Source of the DNA: Mycobacterium sp. 852013-50091_SCH5140682 | GTDB lineage: Bacteria; Actinomycetota; Actinomycetes; Mycobacteriales; Mycobacteriaceae | Assembly (NCBI RefSeq): GCF_001665685.1 | Contig: NZ_LZTB01000136.1 | Coordinates: forward strand, 35,062-99,061 | Reading direction: 5' to 3' | Length of the DNA stretch: 64,000 nt | Part shown: in pieces, positions 42,962 through 51,434 of the stretch | How the letters are laid out: every line of letters begins with the position of its first letter | Numbering within the stretch: position 1 is the stretch's first letter | Notes under the pieces: generated by a model | What the model saw: the letters and a program-made list of their open reading frames with translations, nothing else | The model's database searches: none | Told to the model about the DNA's origin: nothing | Position numbers and translations under genes: made by a program

Positions 42962-44352
42962 TGCCGATCGTCCGGGTGGCCGTGCTGGCCTCCGGAGACG
43001 ACGGTGGTCGGCTGACCGAGATGGCGCTGCCGTCGGAGCTGCCGCTGCGCGAGATTCTGCCCGCGGTTCAACGGATCGTGCTGCCTGTGAGCGAGGACGG
43101 TGCGGCGCCGGACCCGGTGCGCCTGAGCCTGGCTCCGGTGGGTGGGGCACCGTTCAGTCTCGACGCCACCCTGGACACGGTCGGCGTCGCAGATGGCGAT
43201 CTGCTTGCCCTGCAATCGGTTCCCGCAGGACCGCCCGCGCCGCGCATCATCGAGGACATCGCCGATGCCGCGGTCATCTTCTCCGACGCGCGCCGGCGGC
43301 CCTGGGGCCCTGCACATATCGCTCGCGGCGCGACGCTGGCGCTGATCGGGCTGATCCTGATCGGGACGGCTCTCGCTGTCGCCCAACACCTCAGCACCGG
43401 CCGGTGGCTGGGCCTGGCCGTGGTAGCGGGCATCGCCGTGGGCACCGTGCTGGCTGCCCTGTCCACCCGCGGCCACGCACCGGTGCTCTCGACCGCACTG
43501 TCGGTGACCGCGCTTCTTCCCGTCGGGGCCGCCCTGGCTCTCGCGGTGCCGGGCGGATTCAGCGCGCCCAGTGTGGTTTTGGCCGCCGCCGGGGTCACAG
43601 CATGGGCGTTGATCAGCATGGCCGGGTCGCCCGATGATCGCGGCATCGCGGTGTTCACCGCCGTCGCGGTCGCCGGGGTGGGTGTGCTGATGGCCGCGGG
43701 TGCCGCGTCGCTGTGGGAACTTTCGGCCACTCTTCTGGGCTGTGCCCTGGTGCTCGTCGGCCTGCTGGTGACCGTGCAGGCGCCGCAACTGTCGGCCATG
43801 TGGGCACGGTTCCCGCTGCCGGTGATCCCTGCGCCCGGTGACCCCACTCCGTCGGCGTTGCCGGTCTCGGTGCTGGCCGACCTGCCGCGCCGAGTCCGGG
43901 TCAGCCAGTCGCACCAGACGGGCGTTATCGCCGCGGGCGTGTTGCTCGGCGTGACCGGATCCCTGGCACTGGTTGCGGGGCCCACCGCGTCGCCGTGGGC
44001 CTGGTACGTCGTCGTTGCGGCTGCGCTTGGCGCGGCACTGCGGGCCCGCATCTGGGATGCCGCGGGATGCAAGGCCTGGCTGCTGGGCCACTCGTACCTG
44101 CTGGCTGTGGCAGTGCTCGTGGCCTTCGCGATCCAAGGTCGGCACGAGGCGGCCTGGTGGGCGCTCGCGGCGCTTGCCGCGCTTGTGCTGGCCTGGGTGG
44201 TTGCCGCGGTCAGCCCACGGGTGGTGTCGCCGGACACGTACTCCCTGCCGATGCGCAGGCTGGTCGGGTTCCTCGCCACCGGTGTCGACGCCTCGCTGAT
44301 CCCGGTGATGGCGTATCTGGTCGGGCTGTTCAGCCTGGTACTCGACAGGTGA
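42943..44352 (+). CDS. eccD3: ESX-3 membrane channel protein EccD3
   Basis: A 469-residue protein. The N-terminal 95 residues form a ubiquitin-like cytosolic domain (MPIVRVAVLASGDDGGR; LALQSVPAGP). Eleven hydrophobic segments follow, making the largest membrane part of the ESX-3 pore. Start ATG at 42943 with GAGAGAAC upstream; it begins inside the espG3 3' end with a 19-base overlap. mycP3 starts four bases after its stop. Confidence 0.95.
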   Translation: MPDNTVMPIVRVAVLASGDDGGRLTEMALPSELPLREILPAVQRIVLPVSEDGAAPDPVRLSLAPVGGAPFSLDATLDTVGVADGDLLALQSVPAGPPAPRIIEDIADAAVIFSDARRRPWGPAHIARGATLALIGLILIGTALAVAQHLSTGRWLGLAVVAGIAVGTVLAALSTRGHAPVLSTALSVTALLPVGAALALAVPGGFSAPSVVLAAAGVTAWALISMAGSPDDRGIAVFTAVAVAGVGVLMAAGAASLWELSATLLGCALVLVGLLVTVQAPQLSAMWARFPLPVIPAPGDPTPSALPVSVLADLPRRVRVSQSHQTGVIAAGVLLGVTGSLALVAGPTASPWAWYVVVAAALGAALRARIWDAAGCKAWLLGHSYLLAVAVLVAFAIQGRHEAAWWALAALAALVLAWVVAAVSPRVVSPDTYSLPMRRLVGFLATGVDASLIPVMAYLVGLFSLVLDR

Positions 44353-44356
44353 CGCA

Positions 44357-45730
44357 GTGATCCGCAAGAACCTCGGCGTCACGGCGGTTGCCGCGCTGGT
44401 GGCGCTGATCGGGTGCCCATCCGCGGGGGCCATCAGCCCGCCGGTGGTCGACCCGCAGGCCGGCCCGCCACCGGGCAGCACCGGTCCGCTGCAACCGATG
44501 ATGCAGCGCACCGCGTGCAGTACGACGGCGGTGTTGCCCGGCAGTGATCCCGGTGCGGTCAGCGCAAACCAGTTGGCGCTCAACCTTTCCGGCGCCTGGC
44601 AGCACAGCCGCGGCGAAGGGCAGACCGTCGCCGTGATCGACACCGGTGTGCAGCCGGGGCCGCGGCTGCCCAACGTGGAACCCGGCGGTGACTACGTCGA
44701 GTCGACGGACGGGCTCACCGACTGCGACGGGCACGGCACCGCTGTGGCCGGGCTGATCGCCGGACAGCCTGGGGCTGACGGGTTTTCGGGCGTGGCCCCG
44801 GCTGCGCGGCTGATCTCCATCCGGCAGAATTCCCCACGGTTCGCGCCGCGCACTCCCGGCACCGACGCCGTCGTCCGCGCATCGGCCGACGTCGCAAGCC
44901 TCGCACGCGCCGTGGTGCGGGCGGCCGATCTGGGCGCCCGGATCATCAACATATCGGTGGTCACCTGCCTGGCCGCGGACAAGCCCATCGACCAAACGGA
45001 ACTCGGTGCAGCACTGCGGTATGCGGCCGTGGAGAAGGACGCGGTGATCGTCGCCGCCGCGGGCAACAACCGCGGCGGAGTGAGCACAGGGGCGGCATGC
45101 GAATCCAACCCGCTCTCGACTGCGGGCACCGGTGACCTCAGGAACTGGGGCGCCGTGACCTCGGTGTCGATACCGTCGTGGTGGCAGCCGTATGTGCTGT
45201 CGGTCGGATCGCTCACCGCCGGTGGGCAGCCGTCCGGGTTCACCATGGCCGGGCCCTGGGTGGGCATCGCGGCGCCGGGGGAGAACGTCGTCTCGGTGAG
45301 CAATGCACCCGGCGGAGGGCTGGCCAACGCCGTGCACACCGAACAGGACAAGCTGAACCCGTTGAGCGGCACCAGCTACGCGAGTGCCTATGTCTCCGGG
45401 GTGGCCGCGCTTGTGCGCAGCAAGTATCCAGGTCTGACTGCTCGGCAGGTGGTGCACCGGCTCACGGCCACCGCGCACGGCGCAGCCCGGTCTCCGTCGA
45501 ACCTGACCGGAGCCGGTGGGGTAGACCCGGTCGCCGCACTCACCTGGGACGTCGCTGGCCTCCCCGCGGACGGGCCTGCTGTGCCGACCACCAAACCCAT
45601 TGCCGCGCCGGCAGACCCCGCACCGCGCGACAACACCCCCCGCACCATCGCGTTCGCAGGCACTGCGGTATTGGCAATCGCAGCTCTGGTCGCGCTCGCG
45701 GTGCACCGACGGAAGGACAACACCACATGA
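44357..45730 (+). CDS. mycP3: ESX-3 mycosin protease MycP3
   Basis: A 457-residue subtilisin-like serine protease needed for stability of the ESX membrane complex. An N-terminal signal peptide (LGVTAVAALVALIGCPSAGA) leads to the catalytic domain with Asp95 (AVIDTG), His126 (GHGTAVAGLIA) and Ser340 (GTSYASAYVSGVAAL). A proline-rich linker (TTKPIAAPADPAPRD) and a C-terminal transmembrane helix anchor it outside the membrane. GTG start at 44357; its stop overlaps eccE3. Confidence 0.96.
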   Translation: MIRKNLGVTAVAALVALIGCPSAGAISPPVVDPQAGPPPGSTGPLQPMMQRTACSTTAVLPGSDPGAVSANQLALNLSGAWQHSRGEGQTVAVIDTGVQPGPRLPNVEPGGDYVESTDGLTDCDGHGTAVAGLIAGQPGADGFSGVAPAARLISIRQNSPRFAPRTPGTDAVVRASADVASLARAVVRAADLGARIINISVVTCLAADKPIDQTELGAALRYAAVEKDAVIVAAAGNNRGGVSTGAACESNPLSTAGTGDLRNWGAVTSVSIPSWWQPYVLSVGSLTAGGQPSGFTMAGPWVGIAAPGENVVSVSNAPGGGLANAVHTEQDKLNPLSGTSYASAYVSGVAALVRSKYPGLTARQVVHRLTATAHGAARSPSNLTGAGGVDPVAALTWDVAGLPADGPAVPTTKPIAAPADPAPRDNTPRTIAFAGTAVLAIAALVALAVHRRKDNTT

Positions 45731-46656
45731 CCGCCCGCCTCGCGTTGGCGTCCCTGTTCGGCGTGGCGGCGGTGCTGGCGCGCCCCTGGCAGAGCCCGGT
45801 GGAACGCTGGGTGCTCGGCGTCTCCCTCACCGCGGTATTGGTGCTGATCGCCTGGTGGGGCGGGCTGTTCCTGACCACCCGGATCGGCTGTCTGCTGGCG
45901 ATGCTGCTGAGAAACCTGTCGAAAGGTAAGGGGGACAGGGGTTTTGCTCCTGCTGTCGAAACCATCGTGTTACGGGTGGACCCCGCTGCCGAGGCGCAGC
46001 TGCCCATCGTGGTCAGCTATCTGAACCGCTACGGCATCCGGTGCGACAAGGTGCGGGTCACCCACCGCGACGTCGACGGCGCCCGGCGCAGCTGGATCAG
46101 CCTGACCGTGGCCGCGACCGACAACCTAGCCGCGCTGCAGGCCCGCTCGTCGCGGATTCCGTTGCGCGACACCACTGAAGTGGTGGGCCGTCGGCTGGCC
46201 GACCATCTGCGTGAGAACGGCTGGACCGTCACCGTCGTCGACGGCGTGGACACTCCGCTGCCGGACCCGGCCAAGGAGGCGTGGCGTGGGGTCAAGGACG
46301 AATCCGGTTTCGCCGCGGCCTACGGCGTCGCGGTCACCGACTCACTGGCCGACACCCTTGCGGCGGTGCGCGGGCTGCCGGCGCGGCAGGTCTGGACCGT
46401 GCTGGAGTTCACCGGAGACCCGTCCGAGCCGCAACTGGTCGTCGGCTGTGCGGTGCACACCGACGAGCGTCCGGGCGCCAAGGCCCCGGTGCCGGGACTC
46501 ACCCCGCAGCGGGGACGGCACCGCCCTGCCCTGCGGGCGCTCTGCCCCCTGTCCCCGCATCGTTTGGACGGCAGGCCGGTCGACGCGCTCGACGTGTTGT
46601 TCGAGGGTCCGGTCGTCGAACCGGAAATTGTGCGGGAGACCCCGGTAGCGTCCTGA
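45727..46656 (+). CDS. eccE3: ESX-3 membrane protein EccE3
   Basis: A 309-residue component at the edge of the ESX-3 complex. Two N-terminal transmembrane helices (LALASLFGVAAVL; VLGVSLTAVLVLIAWWGGLF) are followed by a cytoplasmic domain. The ATG at 45727 overlaps the mycP3 stop. Last gene of the ESX-3 operon; a perfect hairpin lies 32 bases after its stop. Confidence 0.94.
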   Translation: MTARLALASLFGVAAVLARPWQSPVERWVLGVSLTAVLVLIAWWGGLFLTTRIGCLLAMLLRNLSKGKGDRGFAPAVETIVLRVDPAAEAQLPIVVSYLNRYGIRCDKVRVTHRDVDGARRSWISLTVAATDNLAALQARSSRIPLRDTTEVVGRRLADHLRENGWTVTVVDGVDTPLPDPAKEAWRGVKDESGFAAAYGVAVTDSLADTLAAVRGLPARQVWTVLEFTGDPSEPQLVVGCAVHTDERPGAKAPVPGLTPQRGRHRPALRALCPLSPHRLDGRPVDALDVLFEGPVVEPEIVRETPVAS

Positions 46657-46688
46657 GCTCGGAACGCCTCCTGTCTCCGGCGAAGGGA

Positions 46689-46716
46689 AAGGCCACGACC
46701 TGAGGGTCGTGGCCTT
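46689..46716 (+). terminator. ESX-3 operon terminator
   Basis: AAGGCCACGACC (46689-46700) and GGTCGTGGCCTT (46705-46716) form a perfect 12-base stem with a TGAG loop, downstream of eccE3. No long U-tract follows. Confidence 0.8.
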
Positions 46717-47406
46717 CGCCATTGCTGTGCCGGTGCCCCCAGCGACAGCTGCATCTTCGATGCCGGTGTCCACTGCAGGTGTGCAGACCCGCTGGACGAG
46801 GCGGTTGTCATGCTAGGAGGCGCGGCGACGTCCGGTCAAGAAGCAAACGCCAAGCAAATACACAGGACGTTTACAGGCCTGGTTGAGCGCGCTTCTCTGT
46901 CGAAATCGCTGCACGCAGCAAACAGCGCCGAGAGGGTGCTTGATGTTGGCGCCGTTGCCGGTCGAGGCGGTGAAGTCGGTTCCGGTGGCTGCTGGAGTCC
47001 TTTCCGCTGCGGGTAGTGCGGGTCGGTCGTCGTGCAGGTCGACGTCTTCCAATTCCCTTGCTCCACAGGTGTAATGGCCTTCACATGGCCGTTCAGGACG
47101 ATGTCGCCAACCGTGGCGCGCGCCTGGCGACAATGCCGTCGTGTTGCAAATATCCGATCACACAGCGGATTACGTCGATGTGAGTCAGCGCGGCCGGCGC
47201 GATGGGTCGATGAAGGGGCATCTCGTGCAGGACCCGCGCGAGGTTCGCAGATTCTCTGTAACTACCCTGTCGGGTAGTTGCAGCTCCGAAATCCCGCGGT
47301 TTCCAAGGTAACTAGATTGTTGGTTTTGAGTCGCACGGGTGCAGCGCCGTGGCATGATCGACATTGACGGACAACATGATTAGCCCCAGCCTGAGTGGAG
47401 CGCACC
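46717..47406. other. Gene-poor gap of about 690 bases
   Basis: No reading frame here has convincing protein-like composition on either strand. A short palindrome at 47260-47279 and the ribosome binding site of the next gene are the only clear signals. The stretch may hold promoter elements, a small RNA or decayed sequence. It begins an insertion relative to the eccE3-amidohydrolase order recalled for M. tuberculosis. Confidence 0.5.
47260..47279. promoter_or_regulatory. Inverted repeat upstream of the stress protein gene
   Basis: AACTACCC (47260-47267) and GGGTAGTT (47272-47279) are perfect 8-base arms around TGTC, 127 bases before the universal stress protein ATG. It could be an operator or an RNA hairpin; nothing decides between them. 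Confidence 0.4.
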
Positions 47407-47844
47407 ATGACTGATACCGATGCCAAGCCCGTTGTCGTTGTGGGGGTTGATGGTTCGCAGTGCAGCAAGGATGCGCTTCGCTGGGCCGCCAACTACGCCG
47501 AATTGGCCGGTGCCACGCTGCGCGCTGTGATCTCGTACAAGACTGAGCTCTACGTCGGTGGCTCGCCCAATGCGGGGCTTGCCGCCCAGGCGCGCGAGGC
47601 TCTCGATGAGGCGGTCAGCAATGTCCTCGGTGCGAAACCGTCGGTATCCGTGACCTCCGATGTGATCGCGGGCCATCCCGCCCAGGTGCTTGTCGAGGCG
47701 TCGCGCTCAGCGGACTTGCTGGTGGTCGGAAGCCGTGGCCACGGTGCCTTCGTCGGCATGTTCCTCGGATCGGTCAGCAACCACTGCGTCCATCACGCGA
47801 AGTGCCCGGTGGTGGTCGTCCATCATGACGACGACCACGCCTGA
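47407..47844 (+). CDS. Universal stress protein, single-domain
   Basis: A 145-residue UspA-family protein. It begins with the strand VVVVGVDGSQCSKDALRWA and has the ATP-binding motif VVGSRGHGAFVGMFLGSVSN near residues 107-126 (G-2x-G-9x-G-S), then HHAKCPVVVVH. It therefore should bind ATP, as mycobacterial stress proteins such as Rv1636 do. The ATG at 47407 with GGAG eight bases upstream is preferred over GTG 47395. No DosR box was recognised. Confidence 0.9.
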   Translation: MTDTDAKPVVVVGVDGSQCSKDALRWAANYAELAGATLRAVISYKTELYVGGSPNAGLAAQAREALDEAVSNVLGAKPSVSVTSDVIAGHPAQVLVEASRSADLLVVGSRGHGAFVGMFLGSVSNHCVHHAKCPVVVVHHDDDHA

Positions 47845-48365
47845 ACAGCCAAGCCGGCTTGGTCGGCTTCAGCGCTCTGCGTGCTGTCCGTGATCGGGGC
47901 GGACCTGGGCTCAGATCGTCGATCGCGTTGCTCAAATCGCCGGTGCGGTGTTGTGCAACGTGTTCTACCAGCGGGTGCACCGCCTGGTCTTTTCAGCTTT
48001 TCCCCAGCCTGCGGCGGGCCGTTGTGGGTGCCGACGGGGTAGGTGATCTGTTTCGTGGGCGGTACGGCAGAGGCGAACAGCGGGGTGCCCGAGCTGCCCG
48101 GTGACGGCACGCGTCAGCAACGCCGACAGGTGGGCGGCGTCGCCTGAAATTCCTTGTGTGACAGGCAGGATGCGCTGCTCGCGGGGGTTGCCTCGGTATA
48201 CCTCGAGGAGCTTCGTAGGGCCACCGAATTGACCAAACATCGGCCCCTATTGACACACCAATAAGAAACGTTGTTTCCTTACAGGAACCTTGCCGTGACC
48301 TGTGCCACAGCCAAGGTAGGGGGTGAGAAGTCTCTCTCTCACAGAAAGCTGGAAGAAGGATCGAG
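47845..48365. other. Gene-poor gap of about 520 bases
   Basis: No confident gene. A perfect 14-base palindrome CCAAGCCGGCTTGG (47849-47862), five bases after the stress protein stop, may end that transcript. A minus-strand frame of 91 codons (47965-48240) has a partly protein-like start (MFGQFGGPTKLLEVYRGN) but no recognised family, and its second half looks like antisense noise; it may be a remnant. The last 120 bases hold the permease promoter region. Confidence 0.45.
48250..48280 (+). promoter_or_regulatory. Possible promoter and operator of the permease gene
   Basis: TTGACA at 48250-48255 is a consensus -35 box. Downstream, GAAAC-GTT-GTTTC (48265-48277) is a perfect short inverted repeat lying where a repressor could act. 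No convincing -10 box was found at 17 bases, so the start site is uncertain. Confidence 0.4.
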
Positions 48366-49898
48366 TTGAGCAACAACGATGTAGCTACAGACGATTTCCT
48401 GGACTATGAACATGGGAATCTGCAATCCGGGACGAACTGGTGGGGCGCCTTCGTCATCGGTCTCGCCGGCACCATCCTGGTCACGGGTGCGGCGCCCGCG
48501 TTCCTGACCGTTTTCGGCGCCTCGTACATCCCCTTCATCACCTTCTTCACCCTCACCGGTGTGGTGCTCTGTCTGCTGTTGGCCGAACTGTCCGCCATGA
48601 TGCCTGGCCGCACCGGCGGATCGCCGTCCTACGCCTATCCGGCGTTCAAGATGCGATTCCCGCGACTAGCGCCGCACGTCAACGGCATGACGGCGTGGAT
48701 GTACTGGGTGGGTTGGATGCCCGTCGCGCCGCTGAACATGATCCTGGCGTCCTTCTACATCACCCACCTTCTCGGTCTTGACGCCACCAAGGGCTTCACC
48801 CCGATCAGCACCTTCATTCCCTGGTGGACGCTGGTAATCACGATCGTCGGCCTGCTCGTCTTGTCGATCCCGGCCTACCTGGGCATTCGCTTCGGAACCT
48901 CGATGGCGACGGTTCTGGCGGTTTTGTCGATGATTCCGCTGACCTTCCTGTCCATCGGCTTCATCTTCAACCCGGGCAAGACGAATTGGCACGAGCTCGC
49001 CGGGTTCCCGCATCTCGACGGGTCGAGCTTCGGTAGCCCGGTCGGCGGACACTCCGCCTGGATCATGTACATCGCCTACGCCTTCCCGCTGCTGTGGACG
49101 GTCATCGCGTACGAAGCGGCTGCGTGCTACATCGGTGAGTGCAAGAACCCGCATCGCGACGCCAAGATCGCGATGACCCTGGAAGGTGGCTACGGGGTGT
49201 TCGTCTACACCCTGCTGCCGATCTCCTTCGTTGTCGTTCTCGGCGCGGGTGCCCTTTCCAATCCGGATCTCGTCGACCCGAAGACAATGTTCGTCACCTT
49301 CGCCAGCACGATCTTCCCGGGTGTGGCCGGCGCAGTGATGGAGTGGCTGATGGCAGGCATGCTGATCGTGGCGCTGGTGCTGTCGGCGCTGAATTCACTG
49401 ATGGGTTGCTCGCGGTCGCTCTACCAGATGTCGCTCGACGGTCAGTTCCCGAAGTTCTACCAGCACCTCAACAAGCACCACGTGCCTGACCGCGCCATGA
49501 TGACCAACGTCGTAGCGAGCATGCTCATTGCCTTTATGGGTGGCGCCATCGAGATCTACGCGTTCTCCAACGTCGGCTACCTCGGCTCGTTCGTACCGGT
49601 GCTGATCGGCTACTACCTGCTCCGTAAGGACCGGCCGAACCTGCCGCGTCCGTTCCGGTTGCCGGAGCCGTTCAAGTACCTGGCGCTCGCGCTGGCCGCG
49701 CTGTACTTCTTCGTGTGGCTGGTGGGCGGCATCATCTACTCCAACATCGGTGGCCAGGCCGTCTACTACTACCTCGGCGTGGCAGCGATCTTCCTCTACC
49801 TACCGCTTTACTGGTACCGCAAGCGCGAGGATCGTAAGAGCATGGTGAACCAGCCGGTCGCGCCGGGTCAGACACCAGAACCGGAGATGGTGAAGTAG
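48366..49898 (+). CDS. APC-family amino acid permease
   Basis: A 510-residue membrane transporter with about 12 hydrophobic segments. The first segment WWGAFVIGLAGTILVTGAAPAFL and the following LAELSAMMPGRTGGSPSYAYPAF, with its GRTGG loop, fit the amino acid-polyamine-organocation superfamily. The start is TTG at 48366, supported by GAAGAAGGA six bases upstream. A universal stress protein gene starts two bases after its stop, a pairing suggesting nucleotide- or stress-dependent control of transport. The substrate is not known. Confidence 0.87.
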   Translation: MSNNDVATDDFLDYEHGNLQSGTNWWGAFVIGLAGTILVTGAAPAFLTVFGASYIPFITFFTLTGVVLCLLLAELSAMMPGRTGGSPSYAYPAFKMRFPRLAPHVNGMTAWMYWVGWMPVAPLNMILASFYITHLLGLDATKGFTPISTFIPWWTLVITIVGLLVLSIPAYLGIRFGTSMATVLAVLSMIPLTFLSIGFIFNPGKTNWHELAGFPHLDGSSFGSPVGGHSAWIMYIAYAFPLLWTVIAYEAAACYIGECKNPHRDAKIAMTLEGGYGVFVYTLLPISFVVVLGAGALSNPDLVDPKTMFVTFASTIFPGVAGAVMEWLMAGMLIVALVLSALNSLMGCSRSLYQMSLDGQFPKFYQHLNKHHVPDRAMMTNVVASMLIAFMGGAIEIYAFSNVGYLGSFVPVLIGYYLLRKDRPNLPRPFRLPEPFKYLALALAALYFFVWLVGGIIYSNIGGQAVYYYLGVAAIFLYLPLYWYRKREDRKSMVNQPVAPGQTPEPEMVK

Positions 49899-49970
49899 CC
49901 GTGTTTCGGAACCGCCAGAATCGTCCACGTCGCTCTCTGCCGCCTGTGGCGCCGGAGAATGCCGCTGAGA
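49892..49970 (+). repeat. First copy of a 79-base exact direct repeat
   Basis: Identical to 63922-64000, where the window ends. It covers the last codon and stop of the permease, the two-base gap, and the first 23 codons of the universal stress protein. The true length of the repeat is unknown because the second copy runs off the window. Confidence 0.97.
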
Positions 49971-50398
49971 TCCTGCTCGCCTCCGAGGGCCGTCCCTTTA
50001 CCGAGGATGCTCTGAAGCTTGCGGCGCGGATGTCTCGTGAGGGGCGTGGGCGGGCCATGGTGATCACGGTCGCGCGGCTGCACGGCACGAGTTTCGGCCT
50101 GCCCAATCCGGGTCTGCAGCCGAACCGGCGGGAGATGGCAGAACAGGAGGAGATTGTCGAGAGCGCCATCGCCAGGCTCAAGAAGCTCGGCGTCCCCGCC
50201 GACGGGCACATCGCCATCACCCGCAGCCCCCGAAAGAGCATCCTCAAGGAGGCTCGGCGGTGCCACTGCTCCGCGATCGTGATGGGGGCTGATCCGAAGC
50301 GCAACGCATTCGTTTCCTCACTGATGTGGAGCCAGGAACCGCATCGGGTTCGCAGACGGGCCGACATTCCGGTCCATCTCGTGGAGACGTCGCCGTAG
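49901..50398 (+). CDS. Universal stress protein-like protein coupled to the permease
   Basis: A 165-residue UspA-like protein with a basic N-terminal extension (FRNRQNRPRRSLPP). The core starts AAEILLASEGRPFTEDALKLAARM; the usual ATP motif is changed to IVMGADPKRNAFVSSLMWSQEPHRV, lacking the full glycine pattern, so ATP binding is doubtful. The GTG start lies two bases after the permease stop. Related two-gene units in other bacteria use a Usp partner to regulate the transporter. Its 5' end is copied at 63931. Confidence 0.82.
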   Translation: MFRNRQNRPRRSLPPVAPENAAEILLASEGRPFTEDALKLAARMSREGRGRAMVITVARLHGTSFGLPNPGLQPNRREMAEQEEIVESAIARLKKLGVPADGHIAITRSPRKSILKEARRCHCSAIVMGADPKRNAFVSSLMWSQEPHRVRRRADIPVHLVETSP

Positions 50399-50419
50399 CC
50401 GTCCGGCAGTCGTAAGCAC

Positions 50420-50470
50420 GACAATGCGGGGTGGTCTCAACTGTGAATGTTGAGACCACCCCGCATTGTC
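50420..50470. terminator. Strong bidirectional terminator
   Basis: Perfect 22-base inverted arms, 50420-50441 and 50449-50470, around a 7-base loop, between the converging stress protein and amidohydrolase genes. The right arm overlaps the stop codon of the amidohydrolase. Confidence 0.88.
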
Positions 50471-51347
50471 ATGTCAACCCGAACAGGCGTGCCGCGTTGT
50501 CGTGCAGCACGTTGCGCAGCCACGCGTCGTCGACGCCGGGCAGGTCGGTGAGGGTACGGATGGCATCGACATAGCTGTAGGGAATGTTCGGAAAGTCGCT
50601 GCCGAACAGGATCCGGTCACCCATGGCCCGCAACCGCTCGGCATCCGCACGCGGGAACGGCATGGTGGATTCGACGAACGGCGTGAACGCCATGGTGGTG
50701 TCGAGCCGCACATTGTCGAAACGTTCGGCGATATCCAGGAATTCGCTGTACTCGGGCATCCCCATGTGCGCGACGATCAATGCCAACCGGGGGTGACGGG
50801 CCAACAACTTCTCGATCCGCAGCGGGCCCGTGAACTCGCCGGGCACCGGTCCGGACCCGCAGTGGATGATCACCGGGATCCCGGCGTCCTCGACGGCTCC
50901 CCATACCTCGGTGAGCAGCGGATCGTTGGGATCGTAGCGGCCGACCTGAATGTGGGCCTTGAACACCTGCGTCCCGGCCGTGATGGCAGCGGCGACGTAG
51001 TCCGCGGCGCCGGGTTCGGGATAGAAGGTCGCGGTGGCCAGGCAGTCCGGGGTGTCGGCGGCGAAACCGGCGGCCCATTGGTTGAGCCACGCCGCCATGT
51101 CGGGCTTGTGCGGATATACCAGCGACGAGAACCGGCGCACCCCGAACGAGCGCAGCGTGGCGACGCGCTCGGCTTCCTCGGCCCGGTAGGTGATGGGCCA
51201 TTCCCGGCCGATCATCGGGCCCTGCGCGTCGAAGTACTGCCACACCTTGTCCATGACGTTCTTCGGCATGAAATGGGTGTGGACGTCGATCATGCCGGGC
51301 AAGCCCAGAGATGACCAGATCTGTCGTACTGACTCTGACTCGCTCAT
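50469..51347 (-). CDS. Metal-dependent amidohydrolase (amidohydrolase 2 family)
   Basis: A 292-residue TIM-barrel hydrolase. The metal motif GMIDVHTHFMPKNVMDKVW at residues about 17-35, HIQVGRY, VIIHCGSGPVPGEF and FGSDFPNIPYSY supply the expected histidine and aspartate ligands of the family that includes ACMSD-like decarboxylases. The start ATG at 51347 (MSESESVRQI) is chosen because the frame upstream has no domain content. It is divergent from tam. The substrate is unknown. Confidence 0.85.
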   Translation of the reverse strand: MSESESVRQIWSSLGLPGMIDVHTHFMPKNVMDKVWQYFDAQGPMIGREWPITYRAEEAERVATLRSFGVRRFSSLVYPHKPDMAAWLNQWAAGFAADTPDCLATATFYPEPGAADYVAAAITAGTQVFKAHIQVGRYDPNDPLLTEVWGAVEDAGIPVIIHCGSGPVPGEFTGPLRIEKLLARHPRLALIVAHMGMPEYSEFLDIAERFDNVRLDTTMAFTPFVESTMPFPRADAERLRAMGDRILFGSDFPNIPYSYVDAIRTLTDLPGVDDAWLRNVLHDNAARLFGLT

Positions 51348-51434
51348 CGTCTGCGACCATATAACGCCCCGCACGTCGGCTGCCGCACGCCAGGAGGACG
51401 ATGGAATCCCGCACGCGAGGAGGACCTGTAACCG

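Noticed and set aside
42184..44673. An 829-codon open frame on the minus strand across espG3, eccD3 and the mycP3 start
   Set aside because: It is antisense to well-recognised ESX-3 genes, and its composition (Arg, Gly, His, Gln-rich, no domains) is what antisense frames in high-GC DNA look like.
46883..47074. A 63-codon plus-strand frame with an alanine/valine-rich stretch in the gap after ESX-3
   Set aside because: No ribosome binding site, no recognised family and a serine/arginine-rich end; chance is more likely.
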